Shown here one piece after another: positions 55,557-64,000 of a stretch of DNA of 64,000 bases. Each line of letters starts with the position of its first letter. The stretch's first letter is position 1. The stretch spans positions 196,351-260,350 of the forward strand of contig NZ_KE007345.1 of the NCBI RefSeq assembly GCF_000400715.1. Reading direction: 5' to 3'. Below the pieces are notes generated by a model, which searched no databases, was not told where the DNA came from, and saw only the letters and a program-made list of their open reading frames with translations. The position numbers were made by a program, and so were the translations under genes. This DNA is from Acinetobacter genomosp. 15BJ. Its GTDB lineage: Bacteria; Pseudomonadota; Gammaproteobacteria; Pseudomonadales; Moraxellaceae.

Positions 55557-57731
55557 TTAATGATTTCTGGTCAAAGTGTCATTAACAATTCTCGGTGTCA
55601 CAAAAATAAGCAGTTCACGTTTTTTATCCGTTTTCATATCTCTACGGAATAATCGACCAATATACGGAATATCCCCCAAGAATGGCACCTTGGTTTGACT
55701 ATTCAAATTTTCTTGTTCAAAAATACCACCCAATACTACGGTTTCACCATTATCAACCAGAACATTGGTATCTATCGAGTTTTTATTAATTGTCAGTTGA
55801 CCTGTTGGTGTTGGGCTACTTGGTGAATCCTTAGTAATATTCAACTTCATCATGACTTTACCTTCTGGCGTGATACTTGGCGTAACATCCAAACTCAAAG
55901 TTGCATCAATAAACTCGGTTTTAGGTACTGCATTTGCCCCACCGCCAGAAGATGATGCATATGGAATTTTAGTACCTGACTCAATTTTTGCAGCTTGCTT
56001 ATCCGCAGTCATGACTTTTGGTGTAGAAATCACTTCACCATAGCCATCCGCTTGTACAGCTGATAACTCCAGGTCCAACATAAAATCAGACAGACTAATC
56101 AGACCAAAAGCAATACGACTTGCTCCTGGTGTTACCGCACCTAAATCGACATTCAGGTTATCTGGGCGCTCAATTTCATATTTCGCACCGCCATTATCAT
56201 TTTTTTGTGGATCTCTCAAATTCCAAAGCGTTGTATCACTCCCCCCTACCAATAGATCATTATTATTGGTAATCCCTTGCGATAAAATACCCCATTTTAC
56301 GCCCATCTCTTTGGTAAAATCAGTACTGGCACTGACAATACGCGCTTCAATCATCACTTGCTTAACTGAAACATCCAGTAAATCAACCATCTTGCGAATC
56401 TGATCAATTTTTTGTGAAGTATCATTCACAATTAAAGTATTGGTTCGTGGATCAATTGATACTGTTCCTCGTGGGCTTAATAAACCTCCAACTAATGCAT
56501 CACTGCCACCTAAACCTGAGACATTATTATTGCTATTACTACTCTTACCCTGAGTAATTAATTTTTCAATATCCGTGGCTTTAGCATAATTCAACTGAAT
56601 ATACTCAGTCTGTAGTGGTGCTAATTTTACACTTTGTGCAATGGCTTTGGCTTCTTCCTCTTCTGCCTTAATCAACTCAGAAACAGGTGCAATCCAGATC
56701 ACATTACCATTACGACGCTTATCTAGATTTTTAGTTTTTAACACAATATCAAGTGCCTGATCCCATGGTACGTCTTTAAGGCGTAAAGTAATATTACCCT
56801 GTACCGTATCCGCAGCTACCATATTAATACCAGTAAAATCAGCTAATAACTGCAATACTCGGCGTACTTCAATATCTTGGAAATCTAAAGAAATTTTATT
56901 GCCGGTATAAGTTTGTGCCTTGGCTTTGGCCGGAGAATTATCTATAGGGCGTTTCAGACTAATAGTGAGCTTATTCTCTGCTTGGTAAGCCATATACTCA
57001 TAGCTTCCAGCAGATTGAATGGTAATCACACCATTGCCTTTATCATTATAAGCATCAATACTGGCCACAGGTGTTGCAAAATCATTGGTATTTAAACGAC
57101 GGGCTAAATGTGTCGGAATTTTATTCCCTGCTGTACGCACCACAATTTTACTACCTTGTTGTTGTACATCCACAGGGGTGTTATTACCCAGCAAATCAAT
57201 CACAACCAAACCTTCGCCCTGACTCCCTCGTTGGAAACCAATATTGGAAATGCCTTGCTGTACCTGACGCACAGCGGCAGCAGGTGTATTTATCGCAGCA
57301 GGTTTGGCTGAGTTAATTTTAAGAACAAAGGTATTGCCTTCAACACGTGTTGTGAATGCACCCGCATCTTTTAAATTCACAATCACACGTGAACGCTGAT
57401 CATCCGATGCAACCTCAATCGAACTCGCTTCAGCGGTTGATACTGGAATCGAGTTTTGCTTTAGACCTTGTTGTGACTTATCAAAGTCCAGAATTAAACG
57501 AGCAGGTTGTTCAAGTTGATAAGCTTGCGGTTGTGGTGGAAGGCCATTAAACATCACACGAATTTCCGTGCCCTGATCACCCAAACTCATTGGTACGATA
57601 TTGGTCATACTCACTTGCGCTGATGCCACTTGCATCACCGCAATCGCAATCGCACCCATAGAAAATTGACGGAATGCATGATTCATGGTCTTCGCTTCCC
57701 CAAATAAAGAATCTTTAAACTGTTTTTTCAT
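55557..57731 (-). CDS. pilQ: Type IV pilus secretin PilQ
   Basis: 724 aa. Signal peptide ending near residue 38 (QVASAQ). Two AMIN-like peptidoglycan-binding domains follow; then the secretin/TonB short N domain (LDFQDIEVRRVLQLLADF, about 280-345), N1 (YIQLNYAKATDIEKLI) and the secretin barrel from about 452 to 710, ending ELLIFVTPRIV. It forms the outer-membrane gate for the pilus. The frame opens at 57764, but AAGGGA lies seven bases before the ATG at 57731. It is the last pil gene of the operon. Confidence 0.96.
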   Translation of the reverse strand: MKKQFKDSLFGEAKTMNHAFRQFSMGAIAIAVMQVASAQVSMTNIVPMSLGDQGTEIRVMFNGLPPQPQAYQLEQPARLILDFDKSQQGLKQNSIPVSTAEASSIEVASDDQRSRVIVNLKDAGAFTTRVEGNTFVLKINSAKPAAINTPAAAVRQVQQGISNIGFQRGSQGEGLVVIDLLGNNTPVDVQQQGSKIVVRTAGNKIPTHLARRLNTNDFATPVASIDAYNDKGNGVITIQSAGSYEYMAYQAENKLTISLKRPIDNSPAKAKAQTYTGNKISLDFQDIEVRRVLQLLADFTGINMVAADTVQGNITLRLKDVPWDQALDIVLKTKNLDKRRNGNVIWIAPVSELIKAEEEEAKAIAQSVKLAPLQTEYIQLNYAKATDIEKLITQGKSSNSNNNVSGLGGSDALVGGLLSPRGTVSIDPRTNTLIVNDTSQKIDQIRKMVDLLDVSVKQVMIEARIVSASTDFTKEMGVKWGILSQGITNNNDLLVGGSDTTLWNLRDPQKNDNGGAKYEIERPDNLNVDLGAVTPGASRIAFGLISLSDFMLDLELSAVQADGYGEVISTPKVMTADKQAAKIESGTKIPYASSSGGGANAVPKTEFIDATLSLDVTPSITPEGKVMMKLNITKDSPSSPTPTGQLTINKNSIDTNVLVDNGETVVLGGIFEQENLNSQTKVPFLGDIPYIGRLFRRDMKTDKKRELLIFVTPRIVNDTLTRNH

Positions 57732-57747
57732 TTTTATTCCCTTAATC

Positions 57748-58275
57748 TTACGGCGCTGGTCCAATTAAAACGAGTGTACGAGGTCTCTCGACATAGCCTT
57801 CTCGACCATCAGGTACAATCTCCACCAAATCGATTTGGGTTGGGCTAATTTTAATAATACGCCCTTGATTCATACCCAAATAACTTCCGACTTGCACACG
57901 TTCAATTTGACCGTCTGGTGTCTGAATCAGGGCAATGGTATTGCTGGTTTTACCGCGCATACTGCCCTTCATATTCAACGATTCCAACGCATAACTCTCT
58001 AAAGGCTGTGGCTGGCGATTAAAATTCGGATAAACCCGTTTCCCCGCCATAATCTTCAATTCAGCAGCCAATGAGCTTGGCATAAATGGGCTTTTAAGCT
58101 GATGAGCTGAATAGTTAAACAATGGCACAGGGGTAAAAACTGGTGCTGGCTCAATCGGCAAAGGTGGCTGATTACGAATGTCTGCCATCTTCTGATTCAC
58201 CGCATCAATACGTGAATCACATCCCACCAAAGTCGCCCCAATTAATAAACCCAGTAATAATTTATAATTATTCAC
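57748..58275 (-). CDS. pilP: Type IV pilus lipoprotein PilP
   Basis: 175 aa. Lipobox ATLVGC with Cys19, then a proline-rich flexible linker, and a small beta domain starting LESYALESLNMKGSMRG. PilP links the PilNO inner-membrane pair to the N0 domain of PilQ. It lies two bases after pilO and 16 before pilQ. Confidence 0.95.
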   Translation of the reverse strand: MNNYKLLLGLLIGATLVGCDSRIDAVNQKMADIRNQPPLPIEPAPVFTPVPLFNYSAHQLKSPFMPSSLAAELKIMAGKRVYPNFNRQPQPLESYALESLNMKGSMRGKTSNTIALIQTPDGQIERVQVGSYLGMNQGRIIKISPTQIDLVEIVPDGREGYVERPRTLVLIGPAP

Positions 58276-58277
58276 TA

Positions 58278-59021
58278 CTATTTTCCTCCTTGCGCAGGTG
58301 GAGTAGCTGTTGTTTGAGCCGTAGCTGCGCCCGCAGCATTATTTGTTTGCTCATCCGCCCCAACATAACGATATGTTTTTGCTTTAACCGTATAATTGAC
58401 AACAGGAATATCAGATTTTTTCTGTGTATCTTCTTTTGCTTCAACCGTAAAATCATGCAAGGTCACGATACGCGGCAAAGCGGCAATGCCTGTCACAAAG
58501 GCACCAAAAGCATGATAATCACCCGTCGCATCAATACTGATGGGCTGTTCAATAAAGAACTCTTGCTTCACTTCACTCTCAAGACGAATATTTTTAAATT
58601 TCAACCCTGAGTTCACACCGGTTAAGTTTATATCCTCAACCAAGCTTGGAATTTCAGTCTCTTTAGGCAATTGCTCTAACTGTTGGTTAAAGTTAGCTTC
58701 CATTTCTTGCAGTTGCGCTTGATATTGTTGCAGATTACGCAATTTTGAATCTTTTTCTTTAAACTCATTCAACAAGCTTTGCTCTTGAGCTTCGGCATTT
58801 GCAATCGATTCAAGCTGAGACTTAATCACCACAAAATAACCCAATGCTGCAACCGCCAAGAAAACAAAAATCCAGCAGGTAATTTTGACCGATAATGGCC
58901 AACTGCCATAGTTATTCATATCCAGCGTATTAAATTGCTGGAAGAATTGGTCGACCGTCATTTTCTTTTTCTTTACAGCAACGGTGTCTTGATTTAAATC
59001 ATCCGATTTATCTAACTTCAT
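58278..59021 (-). CDS. pilO: Type IV pilus alignment protein PilO
   Basis: 247 aa. One membrane helix (WIFVFLAVAALGYFVVI, about residues 50-68), a coiled coil (EAQEQSLLNEFKEKDSKLRN), then a ferredoxin-like periplasmic domain and an Ala/Thr-rich tail. It pairs with PilN in the alignment complex. It overlaps pilN by four bases. Confidence 0.94.
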   Translation of the reverse strand: MKLDKSDDLNQDTVAVKKKKMTVDQFFQQFNTLDMNNYGSWPLSVKITCWIFVFLAVAALGYFVVIKSQLESIANAEAQEQSLLNEFKEKDSKLRNLQQYQAQLQEMEANFNQQLEQLPKETEIPSLVEDINLTGVNSGLKFKNIRLESEVKQEFFIEQPISIDATGDYHAFGAFVTGIAALPRIVTLHDFTVEAKEDTQKKSDIPVVNYTVKAKTYRYVGADEQTNNAAGAATAQTTATPPAQGGK

Positions 59022-59668
59022 TTTGTCACCTCTACTGCCCCTGATGCTGCAACGTCTGACGTTGGTGCAGCCTCAGCAGTTGTCCCGATTTCACCTAAAT
59101 CTACAGTGACAACAAAGCTTCCATAATTTTCCTCAACACGAGGCACCAAAGAACTTGCTGTTTTGTCTTTATTTTTGTTTTCATCCACGGCAAGGAAGGA
59201 ATTCATAAAGGCATTGCGATACCAAGGAGAAGCTTCTAGATTACGTAGAAGTTCAGCCACCGTATTTGGACTTTCAGCTTTTCCTTCAATCGTGAATTTA
59301 TCCCCTGTACGACTAAACTTGGTTAAGTACATAGTTGGAGGAGTGACGCGTACCAATTCATCGACCAAACGTACGGTAACAGGACGTTGTCCTTGTAAGC
59401 CTTGAATCAGTTTCATGCGTTCAATAATCGCATTACGTCGTTCTTGTAAGCCATCCAATGCTTTTAATTGGGTATCTAAATTCTGGTTGGTACTCACAAT
59501 CAGTTGGTTGGCTTGTTCCTGATCATTCAGTTTGTGATCGAAATACATCCACCCCGAAAAAACTGATACAACCCCTAATGCAGCAACCCCAACACAAAAT
59601 GCGACAAACTGTTTCTTTCTTTGTTCTCTTAGCTCATCACGCCAAGGGAGTAAGTTAATCTTTGCCAT
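59018..59668 (-). CDS. pilN: Type IV pilus alignment protein PilN
   Basis: 216 aa. The N-terminal MAKINLLPWRDELREQRKKQ holds the conserved INLLPWR motif that binds the PilM cleft. A membrane helix, a coiled coil and a periplasmic ferredoxin-like domain follow. The ATG overlaps the end of pilM by one base, which suggests translational coupling. Confidence 0.95.
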   Translation of the reverse strand: MAKINLLPWRDELREQRKKQFVAFCVGVAALGVVSVFSGWMYFDHKLNDQEQANQLIVSTNQNLDTQLKALDGLQERRNAIIERMKLIQGLQGQRPVTVRLVDELVRVTPPTMYLTKFSRTGDKFTIEGKAESPNTVAELLRNLEASPWYRNAFMNSFLAVDENKNKDKTASSLVPRVEENYGSFVVTVDLGEIGTTAEAAPTSDVAASGAVEVTK

Positions 59669-60726
59669 TAATCAAAACTCCTCAATGCCAAACCACATGC
59701 AACCATCAAAGAGGAAGCATCGTTTTCAATTTTTTTAATATCAATTTGGGGAGAAAAACCCATTTGTAGAAATGGATTGGCAATGGTGACGCGATAACCG
59801 AGTTTTTGTTGTAATAGCTTAGCTAGACCTGGAATATTGGCATTCCCACCAGCCAGTAAAATATGATCAATTTCATTAAATTGAGAAGATGAAAAGAAAA
59901 ATTGGAGTGAACGCGCGGCTTGTTGTACGACAGCATCCAAGAAGGGTTCAAGGACTTCTGTGTCATAATCATCTGGCAAGCTTCTTTCTTTTTTAGCACG
60001 ACCAGCTTCTTCAAAAGAAAGGCCATAGCGACTCTGAACATCTTGGGTCAATTGGCGACCACCAAACACTTGCTCACGTGTATAGATGATCTTGCCTTTT
60101 TGCATGACAGATAAAGTGGTCATTGTATGACCAATATCCAAAATACCTACCGTATTTGCGCCCATTGGTAGCGTATCTGCAAACACACTGAACGCACGTT
60201 CCATAGCATAGCTTTCAACTTCTGCAATTTTTGCAGTTAAACCCGCCAGTTCAAGCACTTCTACACGCGTGTCTACATTCTCGGTGCGCGTTGCAACCAA
60301 GAGCACATTTACCCGGTTTGGATTGGCCAAACGATCAGGTAAAACTTCAAAATCTAGGCTCACTTCATCTAATGGGAACGGAATGTATTGCTCAGCATCC
60401 ATACGAATTTGAACTTCTCGTTCTTCATCCGTCATGTCAGCATCCATCTCGATGATCTTATTAATGACCATCGATGTCGGTACTGCAATCGCAACATTCA
60501 TGGTGTGAGGATTTGCAAGGTTTACCACTCTCTCAAGCGCATCCCCTACCGCCTCTGGATTCAGTATGCTTTTTTCAACCACGCTGCTTTCAGGCAATGG
60601 CATCACTGCATAACTTTCAACCCAATATCTACCGTTCTTTACAGAGAGCTCCAATAATTTAACAGTTGTCGAACTAATATCGACACCCGTTAACCCCTTA
60701 TTTGGTTTACGATATAACCTGAGCAC
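59668..60726 (-). CDS. pilM: Type IV pilus actin-like ATPase-fold protein PilM
   Basis: 352 aa, FtsA/actin fold in the cytoplasm. GLTGVDISSTTVKLLELS is the first nucleotide loop; GILDIGHTMTTLSVMQ and ILLAGGNANIPGLAKLL are the second phosphate and adenosine motifs. It binds PilN and couples the alignment complex to the motors. It starts with GTG (60726) preceded by AGGAAA six bases away. It is divergent from ponA over 162 bases. Confidence 0.96.
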   Translation of the reverse strand: MLRLYRKPNKGLTGVDISSTTVKLLELSVKNGRYWVESYAVMPLPESSVVEKSILNPEAVGDALERVVNLANPHTMNVAIAVPTSMVINKIIEMDADMTDEEREVQIRMDAEQYIPFPLDEVSLDFEVLPDRLANPNRVNVLLVATRTENVDTRVEVLELAGLTAKIAEVESYAMERAFSVFADTLPMGANTVGILDIGHTMTTLSVMQKGKIIYTREQVFGGRQLTQDVQSRYGLSFEEAGRAKKERSLPDDYDTEVLEPFLDAVVQQAARSLQFFFSSSQFNEIDHILLAGGNANIPGLAKLLQQKLGYRVTIANPFLQMGFSPQIDIKKIENDASSLMVACGLALRSFD

Positions 60727-60888
60727 AGTACTTTCCTATTTATTTTTTTATCCCCAAAAATACAACACACTAATTTGTTTTGGTCTTTAATTGATACGGA
60801 TACAATAACTCATCTAACAATCCGCATGTCTAAAGGATATACTGACCACAATTAGTTTGCCATTCGCTCTTATTAAAACTTACTTATT
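60727..60888. promoter_or_regulatory. Divergent pilM/ponA promoter region
   Basis: 162 bases between the divergent starts, AT-rich. It must serve both the pil operon and ponA. I see no sigma-54 match and no unambiguous -35/-10 pair. Confidence 0.5.
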
Positions 60889-63483
60889 ATGAAAAAGCTA
60901 TCCAGTTCTGGTATTGTTCGCCCATTTTTTTTGATCATTATTATTATCTTAGTCTCACTTCCAATGGGATTTTATGGCATGTATCTCTATCTCGCACCTT
61001 CACTGCCAGATATGAGTTCACTTAAAAAAGCGCCTTTACTAAAACCATTGCAAGTTTACACGGCAGATAATCAGTTAATTGCAGAATATGGCGGAAAATT
61101 ATCCATTCCAGTTAAGTATGAGCAGATTCCTCCAACCTTTATTCATGCTTTTTTAGCAGCGGAAGACTCATCTTTTTTTGAACATAATGGTATTAGTTTT
61201 AAAGGGCTTGGGCGAGCGCTTACTGAATCTGTTACAGGGTCTGATGTCCAAACTGGGGGCTCAACCATTACCATGCAGGTGGCAAAGAACTATTATTTAA
61301 GCCCAGACCGAACTCTTCGACGCAAACTAACTGAAGTGTTTTTGGCGCGAAAAATCGAGCAAAACTTAACAAAACAAGAAATCTTAGCGGCTTATGTGAA
61401 TAAAATTTTCTTAGGTAAAAATGCCTATGGTATTGCTGCTGCGGCACGTGTCTATTACAACAAAAATATTGGCGAGCTGACCACAGCACAAATGGCAATG
61501 ATTGCAGGTCTACCTAAGGCACCTTCAAAATATAATCCAGTGGTTAATCCTGAGCGTGCACTTGAACGTCGTAACTGGATTTTAGGACGTATGTTACAAC
61601 TGGGCTATATCAACCAAAATCAATACCAACAAGCTGTTGCAGAGCCCATCAACTTAAATATGATTGATCGCTCGGTCAGCAACGTATTCCCCTATGTTGG
61701 TGAAATGGTTCGTTCAGAACTGGTTGAACATTTTGGTGAACAAGCTGTTGACTCAGGTTATAAGGTATACACGACAGTTGACAGCAACCGTCAACGTTAT
61801 GCAGAACAATCCATTCAAGATGGCTTAGAGGCTTATGACCGTCGTCATGGCTGGCGTGGTCCTGAAGCACATGACAAACCACTCAAACAATTTATTGCTT
61901 ATGCAAACACTTACCCAGCCCAAGTCATCAAGGTCAACAACAATTCTTTTGATGCCTTAATGCAAGATGGTTCAACAGTAACGGTCAACTGGTCTGGGAT
62001 GTCATGGGTTCGCCCGTACCGCAATGCCAATAGCGTCGGTGGAGCGCCTTCGAACGCCTCACAAATTGTCAAAGTCAAAGATATTATTCGTCTACGTCCA
62101 AATGAAGGCAAAACGGTTTGGTCTTTGGTTCAAGTTCCAAAAGTCCAAGGACAATTGATTGCCATTAACCCCAATGATGGCGCAATTGAAGCCGTTGTCG
62201 GTGGTTATAACTTTTATCAATCTAAATTTAACCGTGCCGTACAAGGTTGGAGACAACCTGGCTCTACCATTAAGCCCTTTGTCTACGCATTGGCTTTGGA
62301 ACGCGGCATGACCCCATACAGCATGGTCAATGACAGTCCCATCACCATTGGTAAGTGGTCTCCAAGAAACTCTGATGGTCGCTATTTGGGTATGATCCCT
62401 TTACGTCGTGCGCTTTATTTATCCCGTAACACCGTTTCAGTGCGTTTATTACAAAACGTAGGGATTGAACGTACCCGTCAACTATTTATGGATTTTGGTT
62501 TACAAGAAGATCAGATTCCACGTAACTATACCATTGCATTAGGTACACCGCAGGTACTGCCAATTCAGATGGCAACAGGTTATGCAACTTTTGCCAATGG
62601 TGGTTATCGTATTCAACCGCACTTCATTACACGTATCGAAGATGCGGCTGGCAAAGTGATTTATGAAGCAAAGCCTGAGTACGCGTGCATTCCATGTATC
62701 AGCAATCCAAATACGAATAACCAACAGCAAACAGTGAAAGCTGATGAATCTAAAGACAAGGTGACAGAAATTAGCAACCAAACTTTAGATGAAGCATTCG
62801 CAGCCTCTGAAGCACAAATAACGCCTGCTGATACGGCACAAACAGCAAAAGCCAATAGTGATTATCGTCAAGCACAACGTATTTTAAAATCAAGTTCCGC
62901 TTATGACATGGCCAACATCTTACGGGATGTAATCCAACATGGTACTGGTCGTGCTGCACTTAAAATTGGTCGTGATGACCTCGGTGGTAAAACAGGAACA
63001 ACCAATGATGCTAAAGATGCTTGGTTCGCAGGCTTTAATGGTAACTTGGTTGCAATTGCTTGGGTCGGTTTTGACCAACCACGTACACTGGGTCGTCGTG
63101 AATATGGTGGCGTTGCTGCACTTCCAATCTGGACCAATTTTATGGGTAAATCTTTAAAAGATACGCCATCAGCTTGGGTACGTTTGGATAAAGAAGCGAA
63201 AGATCCAATCTCTCGTGATAAATTACAAATCCAGCAAAGCGAAGATAAAAAAGAGTATCGCGCCTCTCCTCCATTGGCGCGCCCACTTTATCGCCCTGCA
63301 CCACCTGCACCCGTTCGCTCAACACAAAATGATTTCTCAGACCTCCCTGGAACAACACCAGTGACTGACGAGCAGCCTATTGTCCCAGCGAAAAAGCAAC
63401 CGCCTGCAATGGGTTCAAATTCACAGAACCCACCGCCAAAAGAAAAGGATGGGATTGAACATTTGATCAATCAAATCCAGTAA
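60889..63483 (+). CDS. ponA: Penicillin-binding protein 1A
   Basis: 864 aa. A short cytosolic tail and one membrane helix (residues 10-36), then the glycosyltransferase GT51 domain with AEDSSFFEHNGISF and GGSTITMQVAKNYYL. An OB-like insertion follows, then the transpeptidase with the SxxK serine near 459 (GSTIKPF), SxN as SRNTVS, and KTGT near 701. The C-terminal tail is proline-rich (LARPLYRPAPPAPV), possibly disordered. It builds and cross-links peptidoglycan and is a beta-lactam target. Next to pilMNOPQ, as in other gamma-proteobacteria. Confidence 0.96.
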   Translation: MKKLSSSGIVRPFFLIIIIILVSLPMGFYGMYLYLAPSLPDMSSLKKAPLLKPLQVYTADNQLIAEYGGKLSIPVKYEQIPPTFIHAFLAAEDSSFFEHNGISFKGLGRALTESVTGSDVQTGGSTITMQVAKNYYLSPDRTLRRKLTEVFLARKIEQNLTKQEILAAYVNKIFLGKNAYGIAAAARVYYNKNIGELTTAQMAMIAGLPKAPSKYNPVVNPERALERRNWILGRMLQLGYINQNQYQQAVAEPINLNMIDRSVSNVFPYVGEMVRSELVEHFGEQAVDSGYKVYTTVDSNRQRYAEQSIQDGLEAYDRRHGWRGPEAHDKPLKQFIAYANTYPAQVIKVNNNSFDALMQDGSTVTVNWSGMSWVRPYRNANSVGGAPSNASQIVKVKDIIRLRPNEGKTVWSLVQVPKVQGQLIAINPNDGAIEAVVGGYNFYQSKFNRAVQGWRQPGSTIKPFVYALALERGMTPYSMVNDSPITIGKWSPRNSDGRYLGMIPLRRALYLSRNTVSVRLLQNVGIERTRQLFMDFGLQEDQIPRNYTIALGTPQVLPIQMATGYATFANGGYRIQPHFITRIEDAAGKVIYEAKPEYACIPCISNPNTNNQQQTVKADESKDKVTEISNQTLDEAFAASEAQITPADTAQTAKANSDYRQAQRILKSSSAYDMANILRDVIQHGTGRAALKIGRDDLGGKTGTTNDAKDAWFAGFNGNLVAIAWVGFDQPRTLGRREYGGVAALPIWTNFMGKSLKDTPSAWVRLDKEAKDPISRDKLQIQQSEDKKEYRASPPLARPLYRPAPPAPVRSTQNDFSDLPGTTPVTDEQPIVPAKKQPPAMGSNSQNPPPKEKDGIEHLINQIQ

Positions 63484-63485
63484 AT

Positions 63486-63525
63486 AAAAAAGAAGCCATC
63501 ACATTGATGGCTTCTTTCTTTTTTG
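63486..63525. terminator. Bidirectional terminator between ponA and rlmA
   Basis: GAAGCCATCA (63492-63501), loop CAT, TGATGGCTTC (63505-63514), with A-rich and T-rich flanks. The stem overlaps the rlmA stop codon. Confidence 0.9.
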
Positions 63526-64000
63526 GAATAGATAAATCTGAAAGGCGGCAGTCACTGTAAATTGCTGCGCTTGCTCAAGTCCTTTGCGTCGTTCAAGATT
63601 CGCTTTATAAGCATAAGGCGTCATCGCGATTAAATTCTTCAAGGCAACTTGATCCAATTGCAGTGGCGCTTCAACAAGGTGTGCTTGCTTTAACTCAAAC
63701 TGAGCATCTAGCTGTTCTACAAATTTTTGAGGTTCATGCAAATTCACTTGCTCAAATAACGCTTCACGCAAATCAAAGAGATGTTTAGGTGCAGGCGTTA
63801 CCACAATTAAATAACCATCATCCCGCAAGACTCTCACGATTTCATCTTGTGGAATCGGACTAAATAGACTGGTACAAATGTCAATAGAATGATTTTGTAC
63901 GGGCAAGGTTGCACCTGTTCCAACCACCCATACAACCTCTGCATTTAACTTTGCTGCGCGCTGTACGGCTGTTTTGGCAATATCCACACCGATACACTGC
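63499..64000 (-). CDS. rlmA: 23S rRNA (guanine-745-N1)-methyltransferase RlmA, partial
   Basis: The last 167 codons, open to the right edge, so the N-terminal zinc finger and first SAM loop are outside. Visible are CIGVDIAKTAVQRAAKL, an acidic-loop region, LPVQNHSIDICTSLFSPI, and TPAPKHLFDLREALFEQVNLH, all close to RlmA/RrmA. It methylates G745 (or G748 in the TlrB relatives) of 23S rRNA; I cannot separate the two from this part alone. It is convergent with ponA. Confidence 0.85.
   Translation of the reverse strand, partial: QCIGVDIAKTAVQRAAKLNAEVVWVVGTGATLPVQNHSIDICTSLFSPIPQDEIVRVLRDDGYLIVVTPAPKHLFDLREALFEQVNLHEPQKFVEQLDAQFELKQAHLVEAPLQLDQVALKNLIAMTPYAYKANLERRKGLEQAQQFTVTAAFQIYLFQKRKKPSM

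Overview
The window is a chromosomal segment of a gamma-proteobacterium, almost certainly an Acinetobacter species. Base composition is AT-rich. Gene orders such as gltBD, a SPOR-like gene, aroB-aroK, pilQPONM, ponA, and rpsP-rimM-trmD-rplS match that genus. The SpoT with a decayed synthetase domain and the tfp/pgl pilin-glycosylation locus also fit. No tRNA, rRNA, CRISPR array, insertion sequence or prophage was recognised.

Layout. 1-205: tail of an EamA/RhtA-type exporter. 242-8547: malonate catabolism, with the LysR regulator mdcR facing an operon mdcABCDEGH-madLM (malonate uptake and ACP-dependent decarboxylation to acetate and CO2). 8705-12695: TSUP permease, truB, and the rpsP-rimM-trmD-rplS operon. 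12859-29250: two consecutive, same-direction, divergent cassettes of minor pilins plus a very large PilY1 tip adhesin. Each is fimT-pilV-pilW-pilX-pilY1-pilE, and the second carries an extra small pilin. 29391-35507: ispH, gmk, rpoZ, spoT, ridA, bfd, bfr. 35577-41127: major pilin locus with two pilins, two PglL/Wzy_C oligosaccharyltransferases and a TfpZ-like accessory protein. 41541-46384: TPM/LemA membrane genes, a metal-dependent-hydrolase-family protein and a DHA2 efflux pump with a Fur-like box. 46566-52543: glutamate synthase. 52991-60726: pilMNOPQ-aroK-aroB-SPOR gene operon. 60889-63483: ponA. 63499-64000: truncated rlmA.

The dominant theme is type IV pili. The window encodes the alignment and secretin complex (PilMNOPQ), two candidate major pilins with glycosylation enzymes, and two alternative sets of priming minor pilins with a PilY1 tip. 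The motors, prepilin peptidase and platform protein lie elsewhere. I infer that the cell could assemble pili with alternative shafts and tips. A second theme is iron: bfd, a heme-ligating but ferroxidase-deficient bacterioferritin, and a Fur-boxed exporter.

The least expected structure is a roughly 60-bp-period repeat array of short hairpins. It lies inside the fimT coding region of cassette 1 and lengthens the prepilin leader to 71 residues. A fragment of the same repeat recurs between trmD and rplS. I found no convincing wholly new multi-gene system; the novel signals are the repeats and the combinations of pilus modules.
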